Source: Gammaproteobacteria bacterium UBA2965
GTDB taxonomy: Bacteria > Pseudomonadota > Gammaproteobacteria > Pseudomonadales > Azotimanducaceae
NCBI GenBank assembly: GCA_002348385.1
Contig: DEBD01000037.1
Coordinates: 68,781-113,878, forward strand
DNA length: 45,098 bases
Reading direction: 5' to 3'
This document shows, one piece after another, positions 8,545 to 16,109 of this stretch. The first letter of the stretch is position 1. The number at the start of each line of letters is the position of its first letter. The position numbers were made by a program, and so were the translations under genes. The notes under the pieces were generated by a model. The model was not told the DNA's origin. It was given only the letters and a program-made list of their open reading frames with translations, and did not search any database.

Positions 8545-8602
8545 CTGGCGCTTTTACCAAGGCGCGCGGGGCGCGGCCGGATCGCACCCGGCGCGGATCG
8601 CG

Positions 8603-9778
8603 TTAGGGGGCTTCCCAGTCCGCTACACGAGGAACCACCTCGGTGGCCCAACTCTCAATGGAGCGCCGGTTGTGAGTGTCGGAGACGAGGCCGTTGTATT
8701 GCCAGGTGAACACCCACTCCACTGGTATGCGGGCGCGTAGCGCCTCGAGCTGCCGGGTGACGGTGTCAGTGGTGCCTACCATAGCGAGTCCCTCGCCGAG
8801 ATAGTCGCCGTCGAACGGCTCGCCAGTGTCGGGGTGGTTGGTGCCTTTATCGAAGCCGAACGGTGCGAACCAGGCAGCGCCGCAGAATTTCGGGCCCGAA
8901 CTCCAGATACGCTGGGCTTCGTCGTCGTCATCCGTAATCACCACGTCGCGCAGCACGCCGATGCCCTGGCCTGGAGGCTTGCCCGACACCTCCGCGTACA
9001 CATCGATAAGGTGCCGCTCCAGCTTGGGATGCAGAGGTGGGAGTACTGGCGTGATACCTTCTTCGGCGCACCAACGAATGGTCCGTTCGGAACTGGCGAA
9101 GGGCTGGAATATGGGGGGGTGCGGTCTCTGCACGGGCTTCGGAACCACGGCGATCTGTTTGAGAACGCCCCCTTCCACACCACCGCCCCATTTGTCGGTG
9201 GCCTCGATGTCCCACGGGGTCCCCTCACGGGGAATCTGCCAGTAGCGGCCATCGAAATTCATATAGTCGTTGGTCCAGGCGCACTTCACGATGCGATAGC
9301 ACTCCTCGAAAGCAGCGCGATTGGCCTCGTCAATCTTGTCGCGCTCGAAGGGGCTCGCGCCGTGAATGCCGTGGGTCTGCTGGGCCATGATGTCCACCCA
9401 ACGGCGCTGGTAGCCTCTGGCGAAACCCGCGTTTGCACGACCGCCGGTCATGTGATCGAGCATGGCAATGTCTTCCGCCACGCGGATCGGGTTATTTGCA
9501 GGCAGCACGATACCAAGCTGTCCAACGCGCAGCCGCTTGGTCTGAAGCCCCACATACAGGTCAAGCAGCACCGGATTGTTCGACACCTCGAACCCTTCCA
9601 CGTGAAAGTGGTGCTCGGTGAAGCTCACGGAGTTGTATCCCAGCTCATCGGCCAGCTGGCATTGTCCCAGCACTTCGCTGAGCATGGTGTCGTACAACGT
9701 GCCGTTAAGCGCCGCGTTTCCGGCCTCCACGTCGGCGCGCGTGCCCACCGCCGGCAGATAGAACAACGATGTCTTCAA
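8603..9778 (-). CDS. LLM-class flavin-dependent monooxygenase (bacterial luciferase-like)
   Basis: A 391-residue luciferase-like TIM-barrel flavoprotein, probably an FMNH2-dependent monooxygenase. Family features are FTEHHFHVEGFEVSNNP (about 58-74), LRVGQLGIVLPANNP and AEDIAMLDHMTGGR (about 84-113), ARGYQRRW, and KPVQRPHPPIFQPFASSE. I place the start at TTG 9778 because it gives the standard N-terminus MKTSLFYLP after an AAGGGGG ribosome-binding stretch. The frame runs open to 9985 but that part resembles no protein and invades the divergent MATE gene. No flavin reductase gene is adjacent. The substrate is unknown; relatives act on long-chain alkanes, sulfonates or terpenoid-like compounds. 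Confidence 0.9.
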   Translation of the reverse strand: MKTSLFYLPAVGTRADVEAGNAALNGTLYDTMLSEVLGQCQLADELGYNSVSFTEHHFHVEGFEVSNNPVLLDLYVGLQTKRLRVGQLGIVLPANNPIRVAEDIAMLDHMTGGRANAGFARGYQRRWVDIMAQQTHGIHGASPFERDKIDEANRAAFEECYRIVKCAWTNDYMNFDGRYWQIPREGTPWDIEATDKWGGGVEGGVLKQIAVVPKPVQRPHPPIFQPFASSERTIRWCAEEGITPVLPPLHPKLERHLIDVYAEVSGKPPGQGIGVLRDVVITDDDDEAQRIWSSGPKFCGAAWFAPFGFDKGTNHPDTGEPFDGDYLGEGLAMVGTTDTVTRQLEALRARIPVEWVFTWQYNGLVSDTHNRRSIESWATEVVPRVADWEAP

Positions 9779-9872
9779 CCTTGCCCCCTTCGCGGCACCC
9801 CACAACAGTTGTGCAGCAACCCCCGCCTGACGAGAATTAACGCTCCCCCAGCCGTGGCGCCGCGTCAGACTC

Positions 9873-11204
9873 GTGCAAACAACCCTACCGGAAACGCCCC
9901 GCCAATGGCACCAACGCATCTGGACACTGACCTGGCCCGTGGTGGTGGCCAACTTCACCATCCCCTTTGTCGGGTTGGTGGACACGGCGGTGGTGGGACG
10001 GTTGCCCGATGCCCGCTATCTGGGCGCAGTCGCCCTGGGCGCCATGATCCTCACGGCGCTTAACTGGATTTTTGGCTTTCTGAGAATGGGCACCACCGGG
10101 CTTACCGCCCAGGCTACTGGACGTAGCGACCGGGGTGAACAAGTCGCCACCGCGCTGCGGGCGATGGGACTGGCCGCGATTATCGGCGCGCTCATCGTTG
10201 CCAGCCAGACGCCCTTACACAACCTGGCGTTCTGGGTGATCAGCGGCAGCAGCGAGGTCGAAGCGCTGGCGTCGGAGTACTTCTATATTCGCATCTGGGG
10301 GACCCCGGCCCTGCTACTGCATCTGGTCAACCTGGGCGTGCTGTTCGGCCTGCAGAGAATGCGTGCAGCACTGCTGGTGACAACCGTCTTGAACCTACTC
10401 AACATTGCATTGGACGTACTGTTCGTGATCGGATTCGGTTGGGGCGTTGCGGGCGTGGCGATCGGCACTCTGGTCAGCGAGTACACCGCGGCAGCTCTGG
10501 GCCTGGTCATCGTTACCCGCGCGCTGGCACCGATACGGCCGATATCCAATGTAGCGCTGCTAGATGGCCCCCGCGTGGCCCAACTGTTGCAGGTGAGCGG
10601 CAATCTGTTTCTACGCTCGTTCTTTCTGCAGATACCCTTTATGACCTTCACCGTCCTGGGCGCCGCGCTGGGCAATGTGGTGCTGGCCGCCAACGCAGTG
10701 CTCATGCAGTTCTTTTTTCTCATGGCTTTCGTGCTGGACAGCGTGGCCAACAGCGCCGAGACCCTCACCGGCTACTGCTTCGGCCGCAACAACGCATTGG
10801 CGCTACGCCAGGCCGTTCGGTACTGCGCCGGGTGGAGCGGCGTTATGGCTGCAGTGGCCACCCTGTGCTACCTGACGCTGGGCGATTCACTCATCGGACT
10901 GCTCACAGACCTGCCGGAAGTCCGCCAGACCGCGGGCGAATACGTGCTCTGGTCCGCGCTACTGCCCATCATCGCTGTCTGGGCGTTTCTGCTCGACGGC
11001 ATATTCATCGGCACCACCCGCACGGCGGAACTACGCAACGCCATGGCTGCCTCGTTGGCCTGTTACGTGGGAGTCCTGTGGCTCGGTTTCGACGCGTTGG
11101 GCAATCACGGCGTGTGGCTGGCCATGACCGTATTCATGGCCAGCCGCGGCATGCTTCTGGCCGCCTACTATCCCCGCATACCCAGGCTGGCCGAGGCTTC
11201 CTAA
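9873..11204 (+). CDS. MATE family (DinF-like) efflux transporter
   Basis: A 443-residue multidrug/organic-compound exporter of the MATE family with about 12 hydrophobic segments. The N-terminal part has the DinF-like pattern WTLTWPVVVANFTIPFVGLVDTAVVGRL, followed by GALALGAMIL-like and GTTGLTAQATG sequence; the second half carries DSVANSAETLTGYCFGR. The start is GTG at 9873; no strong ribosome-binding site is seen, and a GTG or TTG further in would truncate the first helix. It is divergent from the luciferase-like gene, with 94 bases between them. Export of a cation-type or aromatic compound by Na+ or H+ antiport is the family role; the substrate is unknown. Confidence 0.9.
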   Translation: MQTTLPETPRQWHQRIWTLTWPVVVANFTIPFVGLVDTAVVGRLPDARYLGAVALGAMILTALNWIFGFLRMGTTGLTAQATGRSDRGEQVATALRAMGLAAIIGALIVASQTPLHNLAFWVISGSSEVEALASEYFYIRIWGTPALLLHLVNLGVLFGLQRMRAALLVTTVLNLLNIALDVLFVIGFGWGVAGVAIGTLVSEYTAAALGLVIVTRALAPIRPISNVALLDGPRVAQLLQVSGNLFLRSFFLQIPFMTFTVLGAALGNVVLAANAVLMQFFFLMAFVLDSVANSAETLTGYCFGRNNALALRQAVRYCAGWSGVMAAVATLCYLTLGDSLIGLLTDLPEVRQTAGEYVLWSALLPIIAVWAFLLDGIFIGTTRTAELRNAMAASLACYVGVLWLGFDALGNHGVWLAMTVFMASRGMLLAAYYPRIPRLAEAS

Positions 11205-11287
11205 AGGCGCGTCGTTCAGGCTCTATTCAGTCAACCCATGGTCTACTGCGACGTTGTATGGGATCGAACCTACGCGAAGGAGTAGCT

Positions 11288-11659
11288 ATGCGGCAGATCT
11301 GTCTTCTGGCTCTGGTGGTCGGCCTGGCGGCCTGCGCCAGTAGTGGCAATGCAGGGGCAGGGGGACCAATCGTGGACATGCGCGGTGTGGACGCGCAGCA
11401 GTACCGACTCGATCTGGTTGAGTGCAACGGTTATGCAGATCAGGTGCAGGTTGGCCAGCAGGCCGCTAGAGGCGCCGCCGCCGGGGCTGTGGTGGCCGGT
11501 GCCGTCGGCGCCATCTTCGACGGCGGCGACGGAGCCGTCCGGGGCGCGGGCACGGGTGCCGTTGTGGGAGGCGCACATGGCGCCAGCCACGGAATTGACG
11601 AGCGCCGCAAGGTGGTGCGCAACTGCCTGCGCAATCGCGGCTACGCGATCCTGAACTAA
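11288..11659 (+). CDS. Glycine-zipper outer-membrane lipoprotein
   Basis: A 123-residue predicted lipoprotein. The N-terminus MRQICLLALVVGLAAC has a lipobox ending at Cys16, followed by Ala-Ser-Ser (no Asp at +2), which favours the outer membrane. Residues 56-98 are a Gly/Ala-rich glycine zipper (GAAAGAVVAGAVGAIF, then GAGTGAVVGGAHGA), a pattern that packs in or on membranes. The tail has RNCLRNRGYAILN, a common ending of small glycine-zipper envelope proteins. The start is well set by AAGGAG at 11277-11282, five bases before the ATG. It sits between the MATE gene and the amidohydrolase, and is probably independent of both. The exact role is unknown; cell-envelope integrity is a guess. Confidence 0.85.
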   Translation: MRQICLLALVVGLAACASSGNAGAGGPIVDMRGVDAQQYRLDLVECNGYADQVQVGQQAARGAAAGAVVAGAVGAIFDGGDGAVRGAGTGAVVGGAHGASHGIDERRKVVRNCLRNRGYAILN

Positions 11660-11669
11660 GCGCACCCCC

Positions 11670-11687
11670 AACGCGCCAGCGCGCGTT
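11670..11687 (+). terminator. GC-rich hairpin after the lipoprotein gene
   Basis: AACGCGC-CAGC-GCGCGTT forms a perfect 7-base-pair stem with a 4-base loop, beginning 11 bases after the lipoprotein stop. Only TTG follows rather than a real T-run, so it would be a weak intrinsic terminator or an RNA 3'-end stabiliser. Confidence 0.45.
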
Positions 11688-11696
11688 TGCTACACT
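11688..11696 (+). promoter_or_regulatory. Extended -10 promoter element for the amidohydrolase gene
   Basis: TG-C-TACACT (TGn at 11688-11690, -10 hexamer 11691-11696, 4 of 6 to TATAAT) lies 27 bases before the ATG at 11724. No good -35 is present, as is usual for extended -10 promoters. Similar GCTAnnnT elements occur before several genes in this window. Confidence 0.45.
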
Positions 11697-11723
11697 CCCC
11701 GTCAAACAAGGGGAGGCGGCAAC

Positions 11724-12740
11724 ATGGCAGAACCAACACCCGGCACGCCGGAGTGGCACGCGCTGGTGCAGGAACCCATCATCGATCCCCAGCGGGAGAT
11801 CGTCGACCCGCACCATCACCTGTGGCACTCGGCCTTCGGGTCCGCTTACATGCTGGAGGACCTGTGGAGCGACACCGGAGCCGGCCATAACGTCACCAAG
11901 ACGGTCTATCTGGAATGCGGCTCCTTCTACCGCGAGGACGGCCCGGAACATATGCGGCCCGTGGGCGAAACCGAAGCGGTAGCCGAAATCGCCAGAACCA
12001 GCCGTGAACAAGGCGCCGGACGCGCCGTGATCTCAGGCATCGTCGGCCGCGCCGACCTGCGCCTGGCAGAAGCCGTGGAAGAGGTACTCAACGCCCATGA
12101 AGACGCCAGCGATGGACTCTTCAAGGGAATTCGCCATGCCGGTTCGTTCGCCAGGCACCCGGAAGCGCTACTCATCAAAGGGCGCGCACCGGAAGGGTTG
12201 TATGCCGACCCCAATTTTCGGCGCGGTATAGCCCGTCTGGGGGAGATGGGGTTCACTTACGACACCTGGCACTACCACTACCAGAATCCGGACTTCGCCG
12301 AGCTGGCCCAGGCGGTACCCGACACCATGATGATTCTCGATCACTTCGGCACCCCGCTGGGCGTTGGCCCCTACGCCAACCAGCGTGAAGAGATCTTCCA
12401 GCAGTGGAAGAAGGACATTGCGGAAATAGCCGCCTGCCCCAATGTGGTCGCCAAGCTCGGCGGGCTGGCCATGCCAGACAATGGGTTCGGGTGGGATACC
12501 GCACCACAACCACCGAACTCACAAACCTTCGCGGACGCACAGCGCCCGTATTATCTGCACACCATCGAGGTCTTCGGCCCCGAGCGCTGCATGTTCGAAA
12601 GCAACTTTCCGGTAGACCGTCTGTCGGTGTCCTACCCGGTGTTGTGGAACGCTCTGAAGCGCATCGTGGCGGATTTCAGCGAGGCGGAGCAGAACGCCAT
12701 GTTCAGCGGTACCGCAACCCGTATCTATCGATTGGGCTGA
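11724..12740 (+). CDS. Metal-dependent amidohydrolase (COG3618, PDC-hydrolase/lactonase type)
   Basis: A 338-residue TIM-barrel hydrolase of the amidohydrolase-2 family, which includes 2-pyrone-4,6-dicarboxylate lactonase and sugar lactonases. The metal-binding HxH motif is IVDPHHHLW (His30-x-His32). Further family features are GIRHAGSF, LDHFGTPLG (barrel strand with His) and ESNFPVDR near residue 293, with the late-strand acidic position typical of the family. The ATG at 11724 follows GGGGAGG with good spacing. It lies 183 bases before dgcN in the same direction, so it may belong to the same catabolic region but has its own promoter candidate. The substrate (lactone, carboxylate or acyl compound) is not determined. 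Confidence 0.87.
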   Translation: MAEPTPGTPEWHALVQEPIIDPQREIVDPHHHLWHSAFGSAYMLEDLWSDTGAGHNVTKTVYLECGSFYREDGPEHMRPVGETEAVAEIARTSREQGAGRAVISGIVGRADLRLAEAVEEVLNAHEDASDGLFKGIRHAGSFARHPEALLIKGRAPEGLYADPNFRRGIARLGEMGFTYDTWHYHYQNPDFAELAQAVPDTMMILDHFGTPLGVGPYANQREEIFQQWKKDIAEIAACPNVVAKLGGLAMPDNGFGWDTAPQPPNSQTFADAQRPYYLHTIEVFGPERCMFESNFPVDRLSVSYPVLWNALKRIVADFSEAEQNAMFSGTATRIYRLG

Positions 12741-12923
12741 CGCTCGTCGGGTTCCCAAGGGCCGTTATTTCACCACCAGCCGGATGTCCGCCGTGCTGAG
12801 AGAGTGTTCAAGCGGCTCGCTATGCAGCACCAATCTCGATGGAGCAAACTTGGTGCGCCCAGAAGTGATCCGGCTGGGCACAAATACATACCCAACGGAC
12901 CACCGGAACAGTACGCTTTGAGC
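12741..12923. other. Intergenic region before dgcN with two inverted repeats
   Basis: Two perfect inverted repeats are visible: GCACCAA (12827-12833) with TTGGTGC (12850-12856), and GCCCAG (12857-12862) with CTGGGC (12874-12879). They abut and end 45 bases before the dgcN start. They may be operator sites for a regulator encoded elsewhere, or RNA structures. No convincing -35/-10 pair was found. Confidence 0.35.
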
Positions 12924-13928
12924 ATGCAGATCCCCACGCCATACTTGATCTTCCTGGGCAACGCGCCGGATGACCTTGCTGCCAAGACCGGCCAGGGCAT
13001 CGTGGACTGGCGGCCCGAGCACTGCCTGGGCCAGCTGCGCCTGGCGCACTGTCGGGCGGATCTCGGCATCCCGGACTGTACGCTGGCGGAGGCCGCCACT
13101 GCCGGCGCCAGGACCCTGGTGATCGGAACCGTGAGCCCCGGCGGCGACCTGCCGGGTGAGTGGCTGCCGGTGCTCAAGGAGGCGCTGGACCTCGGCATGA
13201 ATGTGGCCAGCGGAATGCATGTTGCGCTGCGCAGCTTCGACGTGCTGGTAGAGGCGGCCGCGAGCCAGGCAACCCAGTTATTTGATCTACGGCACAGCGA
13301 CGCCGCATACCCCACCGGCAACGGCCTGCCGCGATCGGGTCGGCGGCTGCTCACCGTGGGAACCGACTGCGGCGTAGGCAAGAAGTACACCGCATTGGCT
13401 TTGCACCGGGCCATGCGCGCCGCCGGATTTAACGCGGACTTTCGCGCCACGGGGCAAACGGGAATTCTGATCAGCGGCTCTGGTATTCCAATAGACGCCA
13501 TCGTCGCCGATTTCGTCTCGGGTGCCACCGAAGCGCTGACACCGGCTAACCAGCCTGATCACTGGGACGTAATCGAAGGCCAGGGCTCGCTGTTCCACCC
13601 GTCTTTCGCCGGCGTCTCGCTGGGCCTGCTGCACGGCTCCCAGCCCGATGCCTACGTAGTTTGCCACGAACCAACCCGAACCACTCTTCGCAACGTATCT
13701 GCGCCGGTTCCCAGCATCGACGAAGTCATCGAGGCAACAACTTCGCTCGGCCGCCTCACCAACCCGAAGATTCAGTGCGTGGGCATCTCTGCGAATACCC
13801 AGGCCTTGGGCACCTCTGAAGCTGCCGAGTATCTGAGAGAATTGCGCGAGCGGTACCGTCGCCCGGCTTGTGATCCCATGCGCGACGGCGTCGGTGACAT
13901 GCTTGAGCAGATCAAGCGAGACTACTGA
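12924..13928 (+). CDS. dgcN: DUF1611 family D-glutamate N-acetyltransferase, DgcN-like
   Basis: A 334-residue member of the DUF1611 family. In marine Proteobacteria, DgcN acetylates D-glutamate to N-acetyl-D-glutamate before racemisation by DgcA. The family N-terminus is clear: MQIPTPYLIFLGNAP, then AAKTGQGIVDWRPEHCLGQ. An N-terminal Rossmann-like domain (IGTVSPGG, GMNVASGMH) is followed by a C-terminal domain with a P-loop-like GTDCGVGKKYTALAL at about 146-160 and EGQGSLFHPSF at about 218-228. I chose the ATG at 12924, which matches the family start; the frame opens 40 codons earlier, but that extension is atypical. There is no clear ribosome-binding site. dgcA follows three bases after the stop. 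The assignment as DgcN rests on family resemblance plus the dgcA neighbour. Confidence 0.85.
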   Translation: MQIPTPYLIFLGNAPDDLAAKTGQGIVDWRPEHCLGQLRLAHCRADLGIPDCTLAEAATAGARTLVIGTVSPGGDLPGEWLPVLKEALDLGMNVASGMHVALRSFDVLVEAAASQATQLFDLRHSDAAYPTGNGLPRSGRRLLTVGTDCGVGKKYTALALHRAMRAAGFNADFRATGQTGILISGSGIPIDAIVADFVSGATEALTPANQPDHWDVIEGQGSLFHPSFAGVSLGLLHGSQPDAYVVCHEPTRTTLRNVSAPVPSIDEVIEATTSLGRLTNPKIQCVGISANTQALGTSEAAEYLRELRERYRRPACDPMRDGVGDMLEQIKRDY

Positions 13929-13931
13929 CCG

Positions 13932-14939
13932 ATGTGCGCCCACATCCACGCGTATCGCGAGCGCTGGCCGATCGCCGGCGGCTTCTCCATTGCACGCGGC
14001 CGCAAGGAAGCCGCCGAGGTCGTAGTGGCAGAGGTAACCGCCGGCGCGCTCACCGGCCGCGGCGAGGGATTGCCCTACCCTCGGTACGGCCAAACCCCCG
14101 ATGGCAGCGTGAACGAGATCAAGCGGTTTGAATCGATGCGAGGCTCAGACGCGGTCACCGGGCACGAACTGGCCCACAAGATGGCTCCGGGCGCGGCACG
14201 TAACGCGCTGGACTGCGCGCTGTGGGACCTGCAGGCCCAACAAGAGGACCAATCCGTGTGGCGGCTGGCCGGTCTGCCGCCACCACGACCCGTCAGCACG
14301 GCGTATACCATCAGTCTGGACACCCCCGAACACATGCAGGCGGCCGCAGAAGCAAACCAACACCGGCCGCTGCTGAAAGTGAAGCTCGGTTGGCGCGACG
14401 ACGACGCGCAACGCCTGCGTGCGGTGCGCCGCGGCGCCCCTAACGCCCGCCTCATCGTGGACGCCAACGAAGGTTGGTCATTCGACGCTTTGCGCGTCAT
14501 GGCGCCGGTGGCTGCCGACGTGGGCGTAGAACTGATCGAGCAGCCTCTGCCCGCTGACGCTGACGCGGTGCTGGCCAACTACCGGAGTCCTGTTGCACTG
14601 GGCGCGGACGAGAGCATGACGGCGCAAGAGCCGCTGACGGAACTGGCCTCGCGCTATCAGGTAGTCAACCTGAAACTGGACAAGACCGGCGGCCTTACCC
14701 AGGCCATCGCGACGAAACGGGAAGCCGAAGCCCTGGGACTTGGCGTGATGATCGGCTGCATGGTTGCCACATCACTGGCCATGGCTCCGGCGCTGCTGCT
14801 GGCGACCGACGCACCATTCGTAGACCTGGACGGGCCGCTGCTGCTGGCCGAGGACCGTCAGCCTGGCCTCGTGTACGACGAGAGTCTGGTATCGTTCCCC
14901 TCCGACCCCTTCTGGGGCAACGTCCAGTGCAGTGAATGA
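13932..14939 (+). CDS. dgcA: Enolase-superfamily epimerase, DgcA-like N-acetyl-D-glutamate racemase
   Basis: A 335-residue enolase-superfamily enzyme of the dipeptide-epimerase group. DgcA proteins interconvert N-acetyl-D- and N-acetyl-L-glutamate. Catalytic and metal residues are all present: the KxK pair Lys149/Lys151 (LLKVKLGW), metal ligands Asp177 (VDANEGW), Glu203 (IEQPL) and Asp226 (GADES), and the opposing base Lys248 (NLKLDKTGG). The N-terminal capping domain and MIGCMVATSLAMAPA near the C-terminus fit the family. It follows dgcN after three bases and its stop overlaps the next start (ATGA), so all three genes form one translationally coupled unit. The alternative reading, an L-Ala-D/L-Glu epimerase for murein peptides, is less likely beside dgcN. 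Confidence 0.88.
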   Translation: MCAHIHAYRERWPIAGGFSIARGRKEAAEVVVAEVTAGALTGRGEGLPYPRYGQTPDGSVNEIKRFESMRGSDAVTGHELAHKMAPGAARNALDCALWDLQAQQEDQSVWRLAGLPPPRPVSTAYTISLDTPEHMQAAAEANQHRPLLKVKLGWRDDDAQRLRAVRRGAPNARLIVDANEGWSFDALRVMAPVAADVGVELIEQPLPADADAVLANYRSPVALGADESMTAQEPLTELASRYQVVNLKLDKTGGLTQAIATKREAEALGLGVMIGCMVATSLAMAPALLLATDAPFVDLDGPLLLAEDRQPGLVYDESLVSFPSDPFWGNVQCSE

Positions 14940-15886
14940 CCCATCCATCCCGAAAAATCTGGCGCGACGGCGAGTTCATCCAGTGGGAGCAGGCCACCGT
15001 GCACGTGCTCTCGCAAAGCCTGCAGCGCGGCACTCTGGCCTTCGACTACATGAGCGTGCACCAGACATCCCGTGGCCTGGCGGTGTTTCGCCTGCGCGAC
15101 CACGTAGCAAGGCTAGTGACCAGCTGCAAGATCACCGGCTTGGAACTCGGTTACAGCGCCGACGAGCTGATCGATGCCTGCATCGCCACGGTGCTGGAAA
15201 ATCCGGGCGCCAGATTCGTGAAGATCAGCGCGCTGGTGCCTTCCGTCGAGGTGGAGCTGGTACCCCAGGACCCGCGCGTGTCCGTGTTGATCGCCGCTTA
15301 CGACGTAATGGCCGACGTGGTGGAACCCCACCTGCGCGCCGGACACCGCCCTCTGCACGAAGCGCCCTTGGTGTCGCTTAAGGTAGAGCGGCATTTCAGC
15401 AACCGTCGCGAAGACATCATTCCTCCGCAAGCCAAAGTGGCCGCCAACTACACCTCACCCATGATGGCCAAGCTACGGGCACGCGCCGAGGGGTACGACG
15501 ACGTGCTGCTGCTCAACGAACAACATCTGGTGGCAGAAGCGCCCACGTCGAACATCTTCATCGTAAACGCCTCCGGTGCGCTGCTCACGCCACCCTCGGA
15601 CAAAGTTTTATTGGGAATCACCCGCGATTCCATCATGGAGCTGGCACGCGCCGAGGGCCTGGAATGCACCGAGCAGAACATCACTGAAGCTGACCTGCAC
15701 GCTGCAACAGAGGCGTTCCTGACAAACACCTCAGTGGGCGTGTGGCCGGTGATACGGATCGATGAGACCCGCTATTCCGACGGCCAGGCCGGGCTGGTGA
15801 CCGTCAGGCTGCGCGACCGGCACCGGGCCATCTGCCGCGGCAACGATGCCGAGTTCGACCACTGGCTGCACTACGTGGGCGAGTAA
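14936..15886 (+). CDS. PLP-dependent aminotransferase class IV (candidate D-amino-acid or branched-chain aminotransferase)
   Basis: A 316-residue fold-type IV PLP enzyme. The PLP lysine is Lys167 (QAKVAANYTSPM). Glu201 (VAEAPTSNIFIV) is the usual glutamate near the pyridine nitrogen, and LLGITRDSIMELA is the phosphate-binding region. Fold type IV covers branched-chain L-amino-acid aminotransferases, D-amino-acid aminotransferases and aminodeoxychorismate lyases. The IlvE-like length and LSQSLQRGTLAFDYMS start are shared by several subgroups, so sequence alone does not settle stereospecificity. Its ATG overlaps the dgcA stop by four bases. In that setting a D-amino-acid aminotransferase that uses or makes D-glutamate is an attractive inference: it would feed amino groups from D-amino acids into D-glutamate for DgcN and DgcA. 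Confidence 0.88.
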   Translation: MTHPSRKIWRDGEFIQWEQATVHVLSQSLQRGTLAFDYMSVHQTSRGLAVFRLRDHVARLVTSCKITGLELGYSADELIDACIATVLENPGARFVKISALVPSVEVELVPQDPRVSVLIAAYDVMADVVEPHLRAGHRPLHEAPLVSLKVERHFSNRREDIIPPQAKVAANYTSPMMAKLRARAEGYDDVLLLNEQHLVAEAPTSNIFIVNASGALLTPPSDKVLLGITRDSIMELARAEGLECTEQNITEADLHAATEAFLTNTSVGVWPVIRIDETRYSDGQAGLVTVRLRDRHRAICRGNDAEFDHWLHYVGE

Positions 15887-15893
15887 CGCAGCA

Positions 15894-16109
15894 TCACGCG
15901 GGATCCGTCCGCCAGGCCGTTTCTGAACCGCGGAACCACTCTGAGTGGTACTTCTCGCCCATGGCGTCCAGCACCTTGTTCTGCTCCGGAGCGCCGCGGA
16001 CGAAAGCCGCCCGCGCCTCCAGAGCAGGCAGCGCAGGGTCGCCGGGCGCGTGCGCCGGATGCCGGGGCGTGCTCGGGCTATACCTCCACCGAGCGAATGC
16101 GCTCGGCAA
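15894..16109 (-). CDS. Possible small protein downstream of fumarase
   Basis: A 71-codon minus-strand frame begins with ATG at 16109, inside the last codons of the fumarase gene in another frame (32-base overlap), and ends at 15894. Its C-terminal half (PALPALEARAAFVRGAPEQNKV, then EKYHSEWFRGSETAWR) reads like a real helical protein, and its third codon positions are G/C-rich as in genuine genes here. The other frames of this 190-base interval look like shadows. A shorter start at an internal Met (MGEKYH) is possible. I do not recognise a family. It could be a small protein co-transcribed with fumarase, or chance coding potential. Confidence 0.4.
   Translation of the reverse strand: MPSAFARWRYSPSTPRHPAHAPGDPALPALEARAAFVRGAPEQNKVLDAMGEKYHSEWFRGSETAWRTDPA

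Noticed and set aside
8576..8592. GCCGG-N7-CCGGC stem between the convergent RND and luciferase-like genes as a terminator
   Set aside because: Only 5 base pairs in a very GC-rich stretch with no T-run; such stems are expected by chance.
8834..10063. 409-codon plus-strand open frame over the luciferase-like gene
   Set aside because: Antisense shadow; the minus-strand reading has clear luciferase-like motifs throughout.
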